A stretch of DNA of 48,520 nucleotides, taken from assembly GCA_020851795.1 (NCBI GenBank), contig JADZCA010000079.1, positions 1-48,520 of the forward strand, in the 5' to 3' direction. The notes below the pieces were generated by a model. The model saw nothing but the letters and a program-made list of their open reading frames with translations. It was not told where the DNA came from and searched no databases. The stretch is from Planctomycetota bacterium. GTDB taxonomy: Bacteria; Planctomycetota; PLA2; JAEUHO01. This document shows positions 7,100 to 17,300 of this stretch, one piece after another. Made by a program: the position numbers and the translations under genes. Every line of letters starts with the position of its first letter. Positions within the stretch are counted from its first letter, which is position 1.

Positions 7100-10000
7100 T
7101 CAACGGCGCTCGACCGAGGCCGCGCGCGGCCAGAGCGCCGCGACCTCGCCGCCCCGGTGCACGACCACGTCGAGGTCGAGCGTCCCGCGAGGCGCGCCGT
7201 CCCACGCAAGGGGGACGGCCACCTCGGCGACGACGCCCCCGTCGAGCGCGACCTCGGCGGCCCCGAGGAGCCGTGACGTGGAGCCGCCGTCGCGCGGACG
7301 CGCGTGGACCGCGACCGTCACGCGCCCGCCCGCACGCTCGGCCGCCGACAGGACGACGAGCATCCGTGCCGTGCCGGTGGTCGCGAAGTCCGCCGTCCAC
7401 ACCGAGACCGGCTGGGGCGGCGGGAACGCGCGCGCCGCGACCTCGACGACCACCGCCGAGCGGTCGGTCGGGAAGGCACCCAACGCGACGGTGCCGCCCG
7501 ACACCGACGGCTCGGCGTAGACGTAGCGACGGCCCTGCAGGTCGAACGTGACCCCGCCGAAGCGCCCCACGACCCCGACGGCCACGTGGCCGGGGAAGTC
7601 GAGGAAGGCGTGCGGGACGCCGAAGCGCATCAGGAGCGCGGCGTAGAGGATGCTCTTGTCCTCGCAGTCGCCGCCGCCGTTGACGAGCGTCTCGGACGGG
7701 AAGCGCGGCCAGTCGCCCGGCGCCTCGTGCGTGTCGCGCACGTAGTCCACCGACTGCACGAACGCGAGGAGGAACTCCGCGAGCCCGTCGTCGCGACGGC
7801 CGCCGTACGCCGCGAGCAGGGCGTCGGCGAGGGCGGAGACCGACGCCGCGTACGGGTCGTGGGCGACGTAGTGCGCCCACACCGGGCCTCCGATGCGGCG
7901 CGGGAGCGACGCGAGCGCGTCGAGGTAGCGACGGCGGTCGTCGTCGCGGTCGAAGCCGTAGTGCACGGTGTGCGTGCGTCCGCCGTGCGCGAAGGTCACG
8001 GCCGTGCCGCCGCGCTCGCGCACGCGCGGCGCGGGCGGGAGCGTCACGAGCGTCCGCCCTGCGACCAGCGCCGCGTCGTCGGGAGGCGCGTACGCGGGCA
8101 GCCCCGGCCACCACGGCCCACCGGGTTCGGGCGCCGGCGAGGGCGACTCCGGACGGGGGCGTGCGACGAGGAGGAGGCCGTCGCGGCGGTAGCCGCCGAG
8201 CACCGACGCGAAGAGCGGGGCCCGGGGCGACGGCGGGTGGCCCGCCTCGTCCTCGCCCCGCGGGCTCGCCCAGAGCCGCAGCGCGACCGTGGCGCCGTCC
8301 TTCGCCCCGCACGCGCGGAGCACCGACGCGAGCGCCTGCGCGAGCGCCTCGTGCCACTCGGCGCCGGTGAGACCGTCGCCCGGCTCGACGACGAGCGTCG
8401 TCGCGCGACCGCCCGATGCGGCCCCGAGCCGCAGCCGCGAGTGCGTGCCCGAGAGCGTGGCCACGCCTTCGACCTCGACCGACGCGCGGAACACGAGCGG
8501 GTCGTCGTCGAGGTCGCGGCCGTCGAGGTCGGGGAAGCGACGCAGCGCCTGGGCCCAGAGGACGTCCACGCACGCGGCCCACGGCGTCGTCGCCGCCCCG
8601 TCGTCCCACGGTCGCGCGACGTCCTCGACGACCGGCCGCACCGTCGGACGACGTGGGTCGTCCTCGGAGGTCGGCTCGACGACGTCGCCCGACCGCGCTC
8701 GCGCGGCGCCGGCCGCCCGGGCCGCCGCGACGATCGCGGCCGCCTCCTCGTGGTCGCCGGCCTCGCCGTCGTCGGCCCGCCCGGCGTGCAGCAGACGACG
8801 CACGAACGTCCGCCGGTCGGGCGCGGCTGCCGCGCGCTCGAGGAACCACGTCGCGGCGTCGAGCAGCGCGCGCCGCTCGCCCGGCTCGGCGAGGAGCGCG
8901 TCGAGCGTCGCGACGACCGTGCGCCCCGCGTCGAGCGGCTCGACGAGCACCCACGCGGCGGCGCCGAGGCGCGCAGCCCGCCCCGTCAGGCGGTACGCAG
9001 CCGTGCGGGCCCACGCGCGCCACCCGGGCAGCCGGCGGTCGAGCGCGTGCTCGAGCGCCGCACCGAGCGTCGGGGAGACCGGCGCGCCCGCCGCACCGAC
9101 CCGCGTGCTGAAGACGCCGCTGAGCAGCCCGCCGACGGCCTCGGGCGACAGCGCCGCCTCGCCCCGGGCCCCGCCCGCGCGGCGCGGCACGAGCAGGACG
9201 ACGTGCACCCGGGCGGCGTAACGGAAGCGGACCGGGTCGAGCAGCGTCTCGTCGCCCTCCTCGTCGAGGAGGCCCGTGAGCTCGGCCTCGACGGGCCACG
9301 TCGAGCCCGCCGACGGGACGAGCGTGAGCCACTGCAGCCCGGCGTCGGCGCCGCCCCCGAGCGCCTCGGCCGTCGCCGCTTCGACGCGCACCGAGAGGTC
9401 CACGACGGGCCGCCGCGGGGTGCGGCCGTGCGGGTCGAGCCGACGGCCGGTCACGCGGAGCGGGGGACGGGCCGTCGGGCCCGCGGCGCGGACGAACGTC
9501 TCACCGTCGCGCAGGATCGAGAGGTCCTCGAGCAGCGCGAGGTCGCTGGTCGCCTCGAGCGACGTGCCGTCGGGGTCGGCCCAGTGAAGGGTGCGCGCCG
9601 CGACGCTCCCCGCGTCCTCCGGAGCGGTCGGCGCCAGCACGAGGCGGCGGGGGTCGCCCGGGTCGCGCGCGAGCGCGACCTCGACGTGCGGCGCCCGGCG
9701 CGGGTCCACCGGCGCCGCCTGACGCGCGGCCCGCTCGGTGACGACGTAGTCGTCGAGCGCGTCGGCGGGGAAGCGCTCGCGCGCCGCCGTGTCGAAGCGG
9801 AACGACGCCTCCACGCGCGACGCCGAGGGCCGCACCGGGAGGCGGTTCGGCTCGAAGCCCAGCGAGGCCCACGCCGACGCGGCGGTCGGGACGCCGGGCG
9901 GCAGCATCCGGAGCACGCTGCGGAGGTGGACGAGCCCGAAGGCGGGCGCGTCGGCGCCGACGAGCACGGGCACCACGCCCTCGGTGTCGGCCGCGGGCGG

Positions 10001-12091
10001 GTCGTCGAGGTAGACGATCGGGACGAGGACCGTGTTCGGGTGGCCGAACCCGCGCCGGAACGCGGCGGCGAGGTAGGCGCTCCCGCCGGCCACGACCACG
10101 ACGTCGGCCGTCCCCGCGGTTCGGGCGGTCGCCTCGTCGGGCCGCGCGACGACGCGGACGAGCTCGGTGCCGCGCCCCCACTCGCGCGCGAGCGCCTCGC
10201 GCAGGGCCTTCGAGAGCCCGGGACGGTGGACGACGACGTGCTGGCGCCGCTCCACGCACCACGCGACGAGCGCCGGCACCGACTTCTCGTCGCGCTTGAG
10301 CCGCAGCGGGAGCAGCCACGCCTCGTCGGGGGGCGGCGGGTCCAGCGCGATCACGTTGCGCTCGCTCCCCGCGGCCTCGCTCAGGAATCGCCGGGCGACG
10401 AGCGTCGCGCCCACGCGCGCCAGGCGCGGGCAGCTCGCCACGACCTGCGGCACGAGCCCGTGGCCGTCGAGCACGAGCCGGTGCTTGGCGAGCAGGAACG
10501 GGACGTGGTCGCGCGTCACCCCCGCGCCGTCGAGGGCGTCGTCGACGAGGAGCACCTCGACGGAGAGGAGCACGTCACGGACGGGCGCGCTGCCGCCGCT
10601 CTCCTCGTCCTCGGAGCCGTAGAGGTGGCGCTCGGCCTCGACCGGCGTCGAGACGAGGATCCGCGGGTCGGCGGCGTCGGGCACGGGGCCTTCCACCGCG
10701 CGACGCAGGCCGACCGCGAGGCGTTCGGCGCCGACGTACGCGTCGAGGTCGTCGCGCGCGAGCAGCGCCCGGAGGCGCTCGAGGACCGACGCCGCGCGCT
10801 CCTCGTCGGAGGCGAGCCACAGGACGCGCTGCCCGCGCGCGAGCGCGGCGTAGACGGCGCACGCCATCAGCGCCGTCGTCCGCCCGCTGCCCTCGACGCC
10901 GTGCACCACGAGGTCGGGCGACACCGAGCCGACGGCAGAGACGCCCTGCTCGGCCGCCTCGCCGAGCGCCTCGCGCCACGCCGCGTCGAAGCGCTCGAGG
11001 ACCCGCACCTGGTCGGCGGTCGGGACGACCGCGCCGAAGAAGAGGCGGAGCGCGCGACGGGCCGCTTCCGGGTCCGCCGTCGCCCCGGGCCCCGCGCCGT
11101 CCCCCACGGGCTCGTCCGCCCCTTCCGCCGCGGCCCCGGGCAACATCGCGGCGACCGGAGGCGACGTCCGCGGGAGCTCGAGCCGGACCACGTCGTCGCG
11201 CAGGCCGAGGCCCTCGCGCAGCTCGGCCACCCACGGCGGCGGCGTCGGGACGCGAGGCGCCTCGGGCGCGCCGGTCCGCCGAGGCTTGCGCGCGAAGAGC
11301 CCCTTGAGCCAGCGCCAGAGACGCTGCCAGAGCGAGAGCTTCGCGTCGGTCGGCGCCGGCGCGCGGCGCGGGTCGGTCGCGCGCCACAGGCGCAGCGTGG
11401 CGCCAAGGAGGATCGAGAGCGGGGCGAGGAGGAAGATCCCGAGGAAGGGACGCTCGAGCCGGCGGTAGAAGGCCGGCAGCACCCACGCGATCGCGTCGCG
11501 CAGCCACGACTGGCGCCACGCGACGCCGAGGTCGTGCAGCATCGTGAGCAGCGCCACCGAGCCCAGCACGAGCGCGACGAGGGCGACGAGCGGCGAGCGG
11601 TCGTCGCGCGCGGAGACCGCGCCGAGGAAGACGAGCACGCCGACGAGCGGGAGCACCGCCAGCCCCTGCAGCGCCGCGCGAGCCACGAACGGCGCCGAGT
11701 CGCGCAGCAGCCACGAGAGCAGCGGTCCGAGGAGCCCGAGCGCGAAGCACGCGCCGACGAGCACCCACAGGAGGCGCGACGACTCGGTCGCGTCCTCCGA
11801 CGCTTGCCGCCGCGTGAGCTGCACGTCGGAGAGGCGCGCGGTGAGCCCCGCACCCAAGAGGAACGCGAGCGCCGCACCGACGGCCCCCACCGTGAGGTCG
11901 AACCACCCGCCCGCGTCACGGAACAGCCGGCCGATCCCCCCTTGGTCGAGGAGCGAGGACGCGGCGGCCGCGACGACAACGCCCAGCGGGACGAACGCCC
12001 AGCGCGCGGCCCGGCGGGCCCGCGCGACCAGCGCGTCGGGGTGGGACGACCACCGACCGAGGACCTTGTCGCGGAAGCGGTCAGGCTTCAT
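7100..12091 (-). CDS. Giant membrane protein: degenerate helicase-like NTPase plus transglutaminase-like domain
   Basis: A protein of 1663 aa. Residues 30-235 contain about six transmembrane segments (around 30-47, 64-86, 107-128, 141-158, 167-187, 213-235). A disordered linker leads to a P-loop-like region: GVEGSGRTT at 398-406 matches a Walker A except that Lys is replaced by Arg. RILVSTP (about 477-483) and LLVDD (514-518) match helicase-like motifs Ib and II, with DDAL in place of DEAD. The middle third is beta-rich and unrecognised. Near the C-terminus a transglutaminase-like cysteine-protease fold is visible: GGGDCEDKS (Cys1476), FPGHVAVGV (His1502), YVYAEPS (acidic residue near 1527). 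The ATG overlaps the end of the preceding gene by 11 bp, so the genes are coupled. The fusion of a membrane anchor, a degenerate NTPase and a transglutaminase fold is unfamiliar to me. Whether the NTPase hydrolyses is doubtful; the Cys-His pair could be active as protease or amidase. Confidence 0.8.
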   Translation of the reverse strand: MKPDRFRDKVLGRWSSHPDALVARARRAARWAFVPLGVVVAAAASSLLDQGGIGRLFRDAGGWFDLTVGAVGAALAFLLGAGLTARLSDVQLTRRQASEDATESSRLLWVLVGACFALGLLGPLLSWLLRDSAPFVARAALQGLAVLPLVGVLVFLGAVSARDDRSPLVALVALVLGSVALLTMLHDLGVAWRQSWLRDAIAWVLPAFYRRLERPFLGIFLLAPLSILLGATLRLWRATDPRRAPAPTDAKLSLWQRLWRWLKGLFARKPRRTGAPEAPRVPTPPPWVAELREGLGLRDDVVRLELPRTSPPVAAMLPGAAAEGADEPVGDGAGPGATADPEAARRALRLFFGAVVPTADQVRVLERFDAAWREALGEAAEQGVSAVGSVSPDLVVHGVEGSGRTTALMACAVYAALARGQRVLWLASDEERAASVLERLRALLARDDLDAYVGAERLAVGLRRAVEGPVPDAADPRILVSTPVEAERHLYGSEDEESGGSAPVRDVLLSVEVLLVDDALDGAGVTRDHVPFLLAKHRLVLDGHGLVPQVVASCPRLARVGATLVARRFLSEAAGSERNVIALDPPPPDEAWLLPLRLKRDEKSVPALVAWCVERRQHVVVHRPGLSKALREALAREWGRGTELVRVVARPDEATARTAGTADVVVVAGGSAYLAAAFRRGFGHPNTVLVPIVYLDDPPAADTEGVVPVLVGADAPAFGLVHLRSVLRMLPPGVPTAASAWASLGFEPNRLPVRPSASRVEASFRFDTAARERFPADALDDYVVTERAARQAAPVDPRRAPHVEVALARDPGDPRRLVLAPTAPEDAGSVAARTLHWADPDGTSLEATSDLALLEDLSILRDGETFVRAAGPTARPPLRVTGRRLDPHGRTPRRPVVDLSVRVEAATAEALGGGADAGLQWLTLVPSAGSTWPVEAELTGLLDEEGDETLLDPVRFRYAARVHVVLLVPRRAGGARGEAALSPEAVGGLLSGVFSTRVGAAGAPVSPTLGAALEHALDRRLPGWRAWARTAAYRLTGRAARLGAAAWVLVEPLDAGRTVVATLDALLAEPGERRALLDAATWFLERAAAAPDRRTFVRRLLHAGRADDGEAGDHEEAAAIVAAARAAGAARARSGDVVEPTSEDDPRRPTVRPVVEDVARPWDDGAATTPWAACVDVLWAQALRRFPDLDGRDLDDDPLVFRASVEVEGVATLSGTHSRLRLGAASGGRATTLVVEPGDGLTGAEWHEALAQALASVLRACGAKDGATVALRLWASPRGEDEAGHPPSPRAPLFASVLGGYRRDGLLLVARPRPESPSPAPEPGGPWWPGLPAYAPPDDAALVAGRTLVTLPPAPRVRERGGTAVTFAHGGRTHTVHYGFDRDDDRRRYLDALASLPRRIGGPVWAHYVAHDPYAASVSALADALLAAYGGRRDDGLAEFLLAFVQSVDYVRDTHEAPGDWPRFPSETLVNGGGDCEDKSILYAALLMRFGVPHAFLDFPGHVAVGVVGRFGGVTFDLQGRRYVYAEPSVSGGTVALGAFPTDRSAVVVEVAARAFPPPQPVSVWTADFATTGTARMLVVLSAAERAGGRVTVAVHARPRDGGSTSRLLGAAEVALDGGVVAEVAVPLAWDGAPRGTLDLDVVVHRGGEVAALWPRAASVERR

Positions 12092-14342
12092 GGGCCCCCG
12101 CGATACGGGACGCGACCGCGAGCCGCCCGTCGGGCCCCGCGGTCAGCGTGACGGGGACCTCGTCGACGAGCAGGCCGACGAGCGGCGTCCGGTCGAGCGC
12201 CGAGCGCTCGACGACGCTCGCGTCGACCTTCGCGGCCTGCGCGGGCCCGACGAAGCCGGGGCGGACGTGGAGCGTCGAGCGCGCCAGGTCGCGGTCCACG
12301 TGCTCGTCGGCGGCGCGCACGCTGAGGTAGTACGCGAAGCGCTCGCCCGCCCGGCGCTCGCGCAGCAGGCGGAAGAGCTCGAGGCGACGCTCGTCCGGCG
12401 TGCGCGCGAAGACCCTCGAGAGGACGGCGAGCGTCGCGTCCTCGACGAGCTCGTCGTAGCGCCGGCGCAGCCAGTCGCCCGTCTCGACGAGGGGGAAGTG
12501 GCCGGCGACGGCGCGGTCGAGGTCGTCGGCGAGCTGACGCCAGCGGTCGCGGAGCCGCCCGGCCTTGCGGACGACGGCCGCGGTGGCCTCGCCGTCGCCG
12601 GCGTCGAGCACGAGCCCCCGCAGCTCCACGCGCGAGTGGGCGAGGAACGCCGCGCGGCGACGACGGCGTTCGTCGTCGAGTGCGGCGCCGGTCGGCGCGT
12701 CGCCCCCGTCCGCGACGTCCCCCAGACCGGTCTCGACGCGCCACCGACGCCGGAGGATCGCCTGCAGCCGCACGAGGAGCATGCGCAGACGGAGGAAGCG
12801 CGCGGCACGGCGCCCCGCGAGGTGGTACGCGGTGCCCGCGCCGACGAGCGCGCGAAACGCGTCCTGCAGCTCCTGCCGAGCGAGGCGAACCTCCTCGGCG
12901 TACACCTTCTCGAGCGCGGCGCGCGCCCGACGCCCCGCCCGCCGCTCGACCTCCCAGAACACGAGCGCGGCGAGGAACGGCACGAGCGCGACCGACGCCG
13001 CGACGAGGAGCGACGCGCCGAGCCGCCCGGTGAACGCGTGGTGGACCCACCCGACGCCCCACGCGACGGCGACGGCGCCCGCCGCGGCGAGCCACGCGCG
13101 CAGCCCGAGCCCCACGAAGCCGAAGCGGGCCGCGTCGTAGTGCCCGGCGCAGCCCTCGGCGTCGGCGACCGCGCCCCGCAGCCGCTCGCGCGCGGCGTCG
13201 AGGCGGACCCGCCCGGCGGCGACCTCGCGCGCGGGCAACGCCGCCGCGACGGCGGAAGGCAGCCCGATCCGGTCGGCGATCGCGTGGACCGCGCCGGGCC
13301 CCTCGTGCGCGGCCCCCCACGCCCACCGACGGCGAGCGAGCGCGGACGACTCCTCGGCGGCGGCCCGCCGCGCTCGAGCCTGGTCGAGGTCGGCGCCGCT
13401 CTTGCGGTGCTCGTCGTGCCAGTGCGCGCGGTCGTCGGACTGACGGTGCTCGCGCGCAGCGTCGAGCTCCTGCCACGGCTCGCGCACGTCGAACTTCGGG
13501 ATCGTCACCGGGCACGGGCCCGGCGCCACGACCGGCGCCACGCGGACGTGAGCCTCGGCGGCGGCCGCGAGCCCGTCGTCCACCGCATGGAACGCACGGT
13601 GCCCTTGGGCGAGCGCCGGCTCGACCGCCTCGCGCTCCGAGGCGGCCTCGAAGGACGGGACGAGCTCGGTGCCGCGCCACGCGACCGTCCGGCTGCGTGC
13701 CGCCGCCGCGGGCGTGGGCCCCTCGAGCCACAGGTGGACGAGCAGACGCGACACCGCGTCGGCCCACACCTCGCGCGCCGGCGCCGCGCTCGCCTCACCG
13801 AGGTTGAGCCGGTGGAGCATCACGTAGACGTCGCCGAGCACCGCCTCGGCGGGCGGCGCGTCGAGGAGCGCACGCAGTCGGTCGAGCCCCGCGGCCGGCA
13901 CGGGCTGCTCCGCGACGACCACGAGGACGTGGCGGTACTCCGGTCCGCGGAAGTCCACCCGGTCCACGGCCTCGTGGCGGAAGCGCGCGTACCACGCCGC
14001 CAGCGAGCCCAGCGGAGCGGGGTCGTCGGCGGCGAGACGCACGACGTGGCACAGGGTGCCCGCGAGCAGCCGTGCGAAGCGGTCGTCGGCGGCCGCGTCC
14101 GCCGCCTCCGAGGCGTCGGAGGCGCCTCCGACGTCCGCAGGAGCCCGCAGCAGGCGAGCGGGGTCGTACCGGACCCAAGCCGCGGCGCCGTCCGCGTCCT
14201 CGTCGGCCGCCCACGGCGCCGCGTCCTCGCCGTCCCGCAGGAGACGCCGCAGCAGCGGCGTCTCCCGCAGGGACGCGAAGGTCGCGTCGTCCGCGAGCAG
14301 CACGAACGGCCGCACGGGTGGTCCTGTCGCCTCGCCGATCAC
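12081..14342 (-). CDS. Two-TM coiled-coil protein of the tubulin/vWA cluster, function unknown
   Basis: A protein of 753 aa starting at a GTG that overlaps the tubulin-like stop (GTGA). The first 280 residues form an alpha/beta-looking region with no motif I recognise. Residues about 285-400 are highly charged and helical (WQELDAAREHRQSDDRAHWH) and likely form a coiled coil. Two adjacent TM helices follow (about 408-431 and 441-463) with a short turn. The C-terminal 290 residues are again Arg/Glu-rich and helical, ending in a small beta-rich segment. Both halves therefore appear to lie on the same side of the membrane. Overlap with the tubulin-like gene on one side and the NTPase/transglutaminase gene on the other suggests a membrane receptor or scaffold for those proteins. 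I do not recognise the family. Confidence 0.75.
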   Translation of the reverse strand: MIGEATGPPVRPFVLLADDATFASLRETPLLRRLLRDGEDAAPWAADEDADGAAAWVRYDPARLLRAPADVGGASDASEAADAAADDRFARLLAGTLCHVVRLAADDPAPLGSLAAWYARFRHEAVDRVDFRGPEYRHVLVVVAEQPVPAAGLDRLRALLDAPPAEAVLGDVYVMLHRLNLGEASAAPAREVWADAVSRLLVHLWLEGPTPAAAARSRTVAWRGTELVPSFEAASEREAVEPALAQGHRAFHAVDDGLAAAAEAHVRVAPVVAPGPCPVTIPKFDVREPWQELDAAREHRQSDDRAHWHDEHRKSGADLDQARARRAAAEESSALARRRWAWGAAHEGPGAVHAIADRIGLPSAVAAALPAREVAAGRVRLDAARERLRGAVADAEGCAGHYDAARFGFVGLGLRAWLAAAGAVAVAWGVGWVHHAFTGRLGASLLVAASVALVPFLAALVFWEVERRAGRRARAALEKVYAEEVRLARQELQDAFRALVGAGTAYHLAGRRAARFLRLRMLLVRLQAILRRRWRVETGLGDVADGGDAPTGAALDDERRRRRAAFLAHSRVELRGLVLDAGDGEATAAVVRKAGRLRDRWRQLADDLDRAVAGHFPLVETGDWLRRRYDELVEDATLAVLSRVFARTPDERRLELFRLLRERRAGERFAYYLSVRAADEHVDRDLARSTLHVRPGFVGPAQAAKVDASVVERSALDRTPLVGLLVDEVPVTLTAGPDGRLAVASRIAGAHEA

Positions 14343-17300
14343 GCGTCCTCGAGGGCCCGCACGCGCCCGAGGAGCGCGGCCCAGACGGGCTTGTCCTCGG
14401 CGTCCGCGCCGTGCGAGAGCCGGTCGAAGTGCTCGTCCATGTGGCCGAGCAGCACCCGACGGAGGTCGGTGCCGGGGCCGAAGCCGAGCCGCGGCGCGAG
14501 GTCGGCCCAGAACAGCTGGCGCTCCGCGTCGATCGCGTCGAGCCACGCGGCGCCGTGCTTGCTCGGGCGGCCGTCCTCGTCGGGGTCGCCACGCAGGCTC
14601 GCGACGACGTTGTCGATGCTCTGCGCCACCGTCTGGTCCTTCGACCACGGGCACTGCGTGTCCTCGACGAAGCCCGTCTTGGAGGCGCGGTACGTACGCC
14701 GCGCGAAGACCCACGTCTGACGCCCGGCGTTGCGCACGAGCGGGAGCGACCAGCCGAGCTTGCCGAGCGCGGACGCGATCGGCTCGGGCGGCGCCATGAG
14801 CGCGTACACGAGCGCGTCGTGCAGGCGGTCGCGCGCCTGCTCTTCCTTTCTCGCGGTCGGACGCAGCCACGGCTTCCAGCGCGCGGCGACGAGCGTCGGG
14901 TCCTTGACGTAGATCGGGCTCGTGTAGCCGATGCCCTTGGGGTGGCGGAAGATCGAGGCCCCGTCGGGGTCCTCGCACTGGTTGAGCAGCTCGTACAGCC
15001 CCGGGGTCGAGTTGGCGTACTCGAGGCTCGCGATCTGGTCGAGGCTGTCGGCGCCGGCCGAGCTGTACGCGAGGAGGACGAACGGGTTCCCCTCGCCGCC
15101 CGGCATGCCGTCCACGGTCCGCACGTCCACGCGGGTGCCCGCCGCGATGAGGTCCTGCTGGATCGCGTGGCTGACGTGGGCCTCGCCGCCGACGACCGCG
15201 CTGCTCACGGGGTAGTACAGCGCGACGGTGTGGTTCTGCCCCACGTCGGGCTTCCCGCCCACCCCCTTCACGGTCCAGTACGGCCGGCAGACCGTCGCGA
15301 GGCTCCGTCCCATCGCGACGAGGAGGTCCGGCATCTCGGGGACCGCCCACTCGTCGCCCGCGCGGGTCGGCCGAGCGCCGTAGAACGCCGCGAAGCGCCG
15401 CGCGAGCTTGTCCACGCGGTCCACGTCGCCACGCACGGCCTGCAGGCGCGAGAGCCACGCCTCGCGGTGCGCCGCCAGCACCTTCTCGAGCGAGAACTTC
15501 TCCTCGACGAACCGCGCCGGGAGGTGCGTCTCCGCGCGCAGCGCCTCGTCGAGCTGCTGCGACAGGGCCTGCAACGCGCTCATCGTCGCGACGGTCCCCG
15601 CCGGCGTCAGGTCGAGGACGCCGCCGCGGACGACGTCGTACAGCCGGGCCCCGAGCTCCGCGACCGGCGGCAACGCCCCGGCCACTTCGCCCGCGCGCAG
15701 GAGCGGCTTGAGCGTGCGGCGGAAGAACCGGTCCTGCGAGTGCTCGTCGGGAACGGCGGTCTCCGGCGCGTCGGGGTCCCCGAAGAGCCGCACGTGCGTG
15801 TCCGACAGGTCGAGAGCCTGGCCCTTCATCTCGGCGCGGACCTCGTCGCGGAAGCGCTCGCGCAGCCCGTCGGCCCGTCGCAGCACGGCCTGGGCGTTCG
15901 CCAGCAGCCCGGTCACGGCCGCCTGGATCGCGCCGTAGCGCTCGCTCAGCACCTTGCGGAGCGCGGGGTAGTTGGCGCGCTCGATGGCGAAGCGGAGCTT
16001 GCCGGCCAGCGCCTTCTCCTCGTCGTCGTTGAACTTCTGCGCCGCGCGGAGGTACTCGAACGCGGTCCGCGAGGCCGCGGCCTTCGCGTACACGGTCGGG
16101 TCGTCCTCACCGAGGTCGGTCATCGACCGCTCGTCAGGCAGCGCCTCGACGTCACGCTCGAGCGTCGCGGCGACCGTCTCCAGGAACCGGCGGACCGCCT
16201 GGACGGACCCGGTCGCGCGCAGCAGGGCCGCGGCGTCGGCGCGCAGCGTCGCCACCGGGTCGAGCTTCAGCGACGCTTCCGCGGCGTCGAAGGCCGCCGC
16301 CACGGCCGGCGGCCGCGGCGTGACGAGCGCCGACACCGCCTGATCGACCATCTCGGGGTCGTCCTCCTCGAACGCCGCGGCGAGCGAGGCGAAGCCCGCG
16401 CCGACGTCGGCGTCCTCGAGCAGGTGGTGGAGCGTTCGCTGCAGCAGGGTCCCCTCCGGCTCGGCGCGGTACGCCGCGCGGCGGTCGCGAGTGACGTCGA
16501 GCCGCAGGCCCGTCTTCTCGAGGTAGGCCAGCGCGGCCTTCGAGGCGGCGTCGTCCGCGGCCCGCGCGAGCGCGTCGAGCACCTTGACGCGGTACATCCC
16601 CTCGAAGAACCGCCGCAGCGTGACCGCCGCCACTTCGAAGCTCACGGCGCCGATGCTGAGGTAGTGCTCGTTCGTGTTGATGCGGCCCGCGTTGATGGCG
16701 TCACGGGAGGCCGTCGCGTACAGCCCACGCGCCGCCATGGCGAAGTAGTCCTCGTGCGAGTAGAGCGTCGTGAATCCGTTCGTCGCCGTGATGATGCACG
16801 AGTTGTCCGCGGGCGCGCCGGAGGCCTTGTCGTAGGCGAGGTGGACCTTGAGCACGTCGGTCGCGGGGTCGCCGGGCGTGTCCATGCGCGGCAGCGCGTA
16901 CTGGTAGCGGGCGTCGTTGGGGCTGACCCAGCACGAGAGCTGCGAGAGGCCGGTCAGCGAGTTCACCTTCATCGCGAGCGCGGTCTCGGGCTTGTCCGCG
17001 GAGAGCTTGTGGAACGTGCTGGCGTCGAAGAGGTAGACCGACGGCCTCGGCGCGATCCCGTGCCGGTCGAGGAGGATCTCGCGGATCTTGAAGGCCACGA
17101 GCTCCCACGTCCCGCGACCGGTGCCTCCGGCGAGCCCTGCGACGATCGTGACGCGCAGCTCGTCGAGCGGCGGCATCGGGCCCCCGGCGCGGCGAGCGGG
17201 GATCTCGTGGGTGAACAGGTTCACCAGCGCCGTCTCGATGGACGGCAGGTCGTGCCAGGCGAGGAAGTACGACGCGGGCGGGCACTGGCCGGCGCCGTCC

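Noticed and set aside
7304..12151. Long open frames on the plus strand opposite the NTPase/transglutaminase gene
   Set aside because: They are Arg/Gly/Ala-rich shadows without motifs, typical of high-GC antisense frames; the minus-strand frame has TM segments and catalytic motifs.
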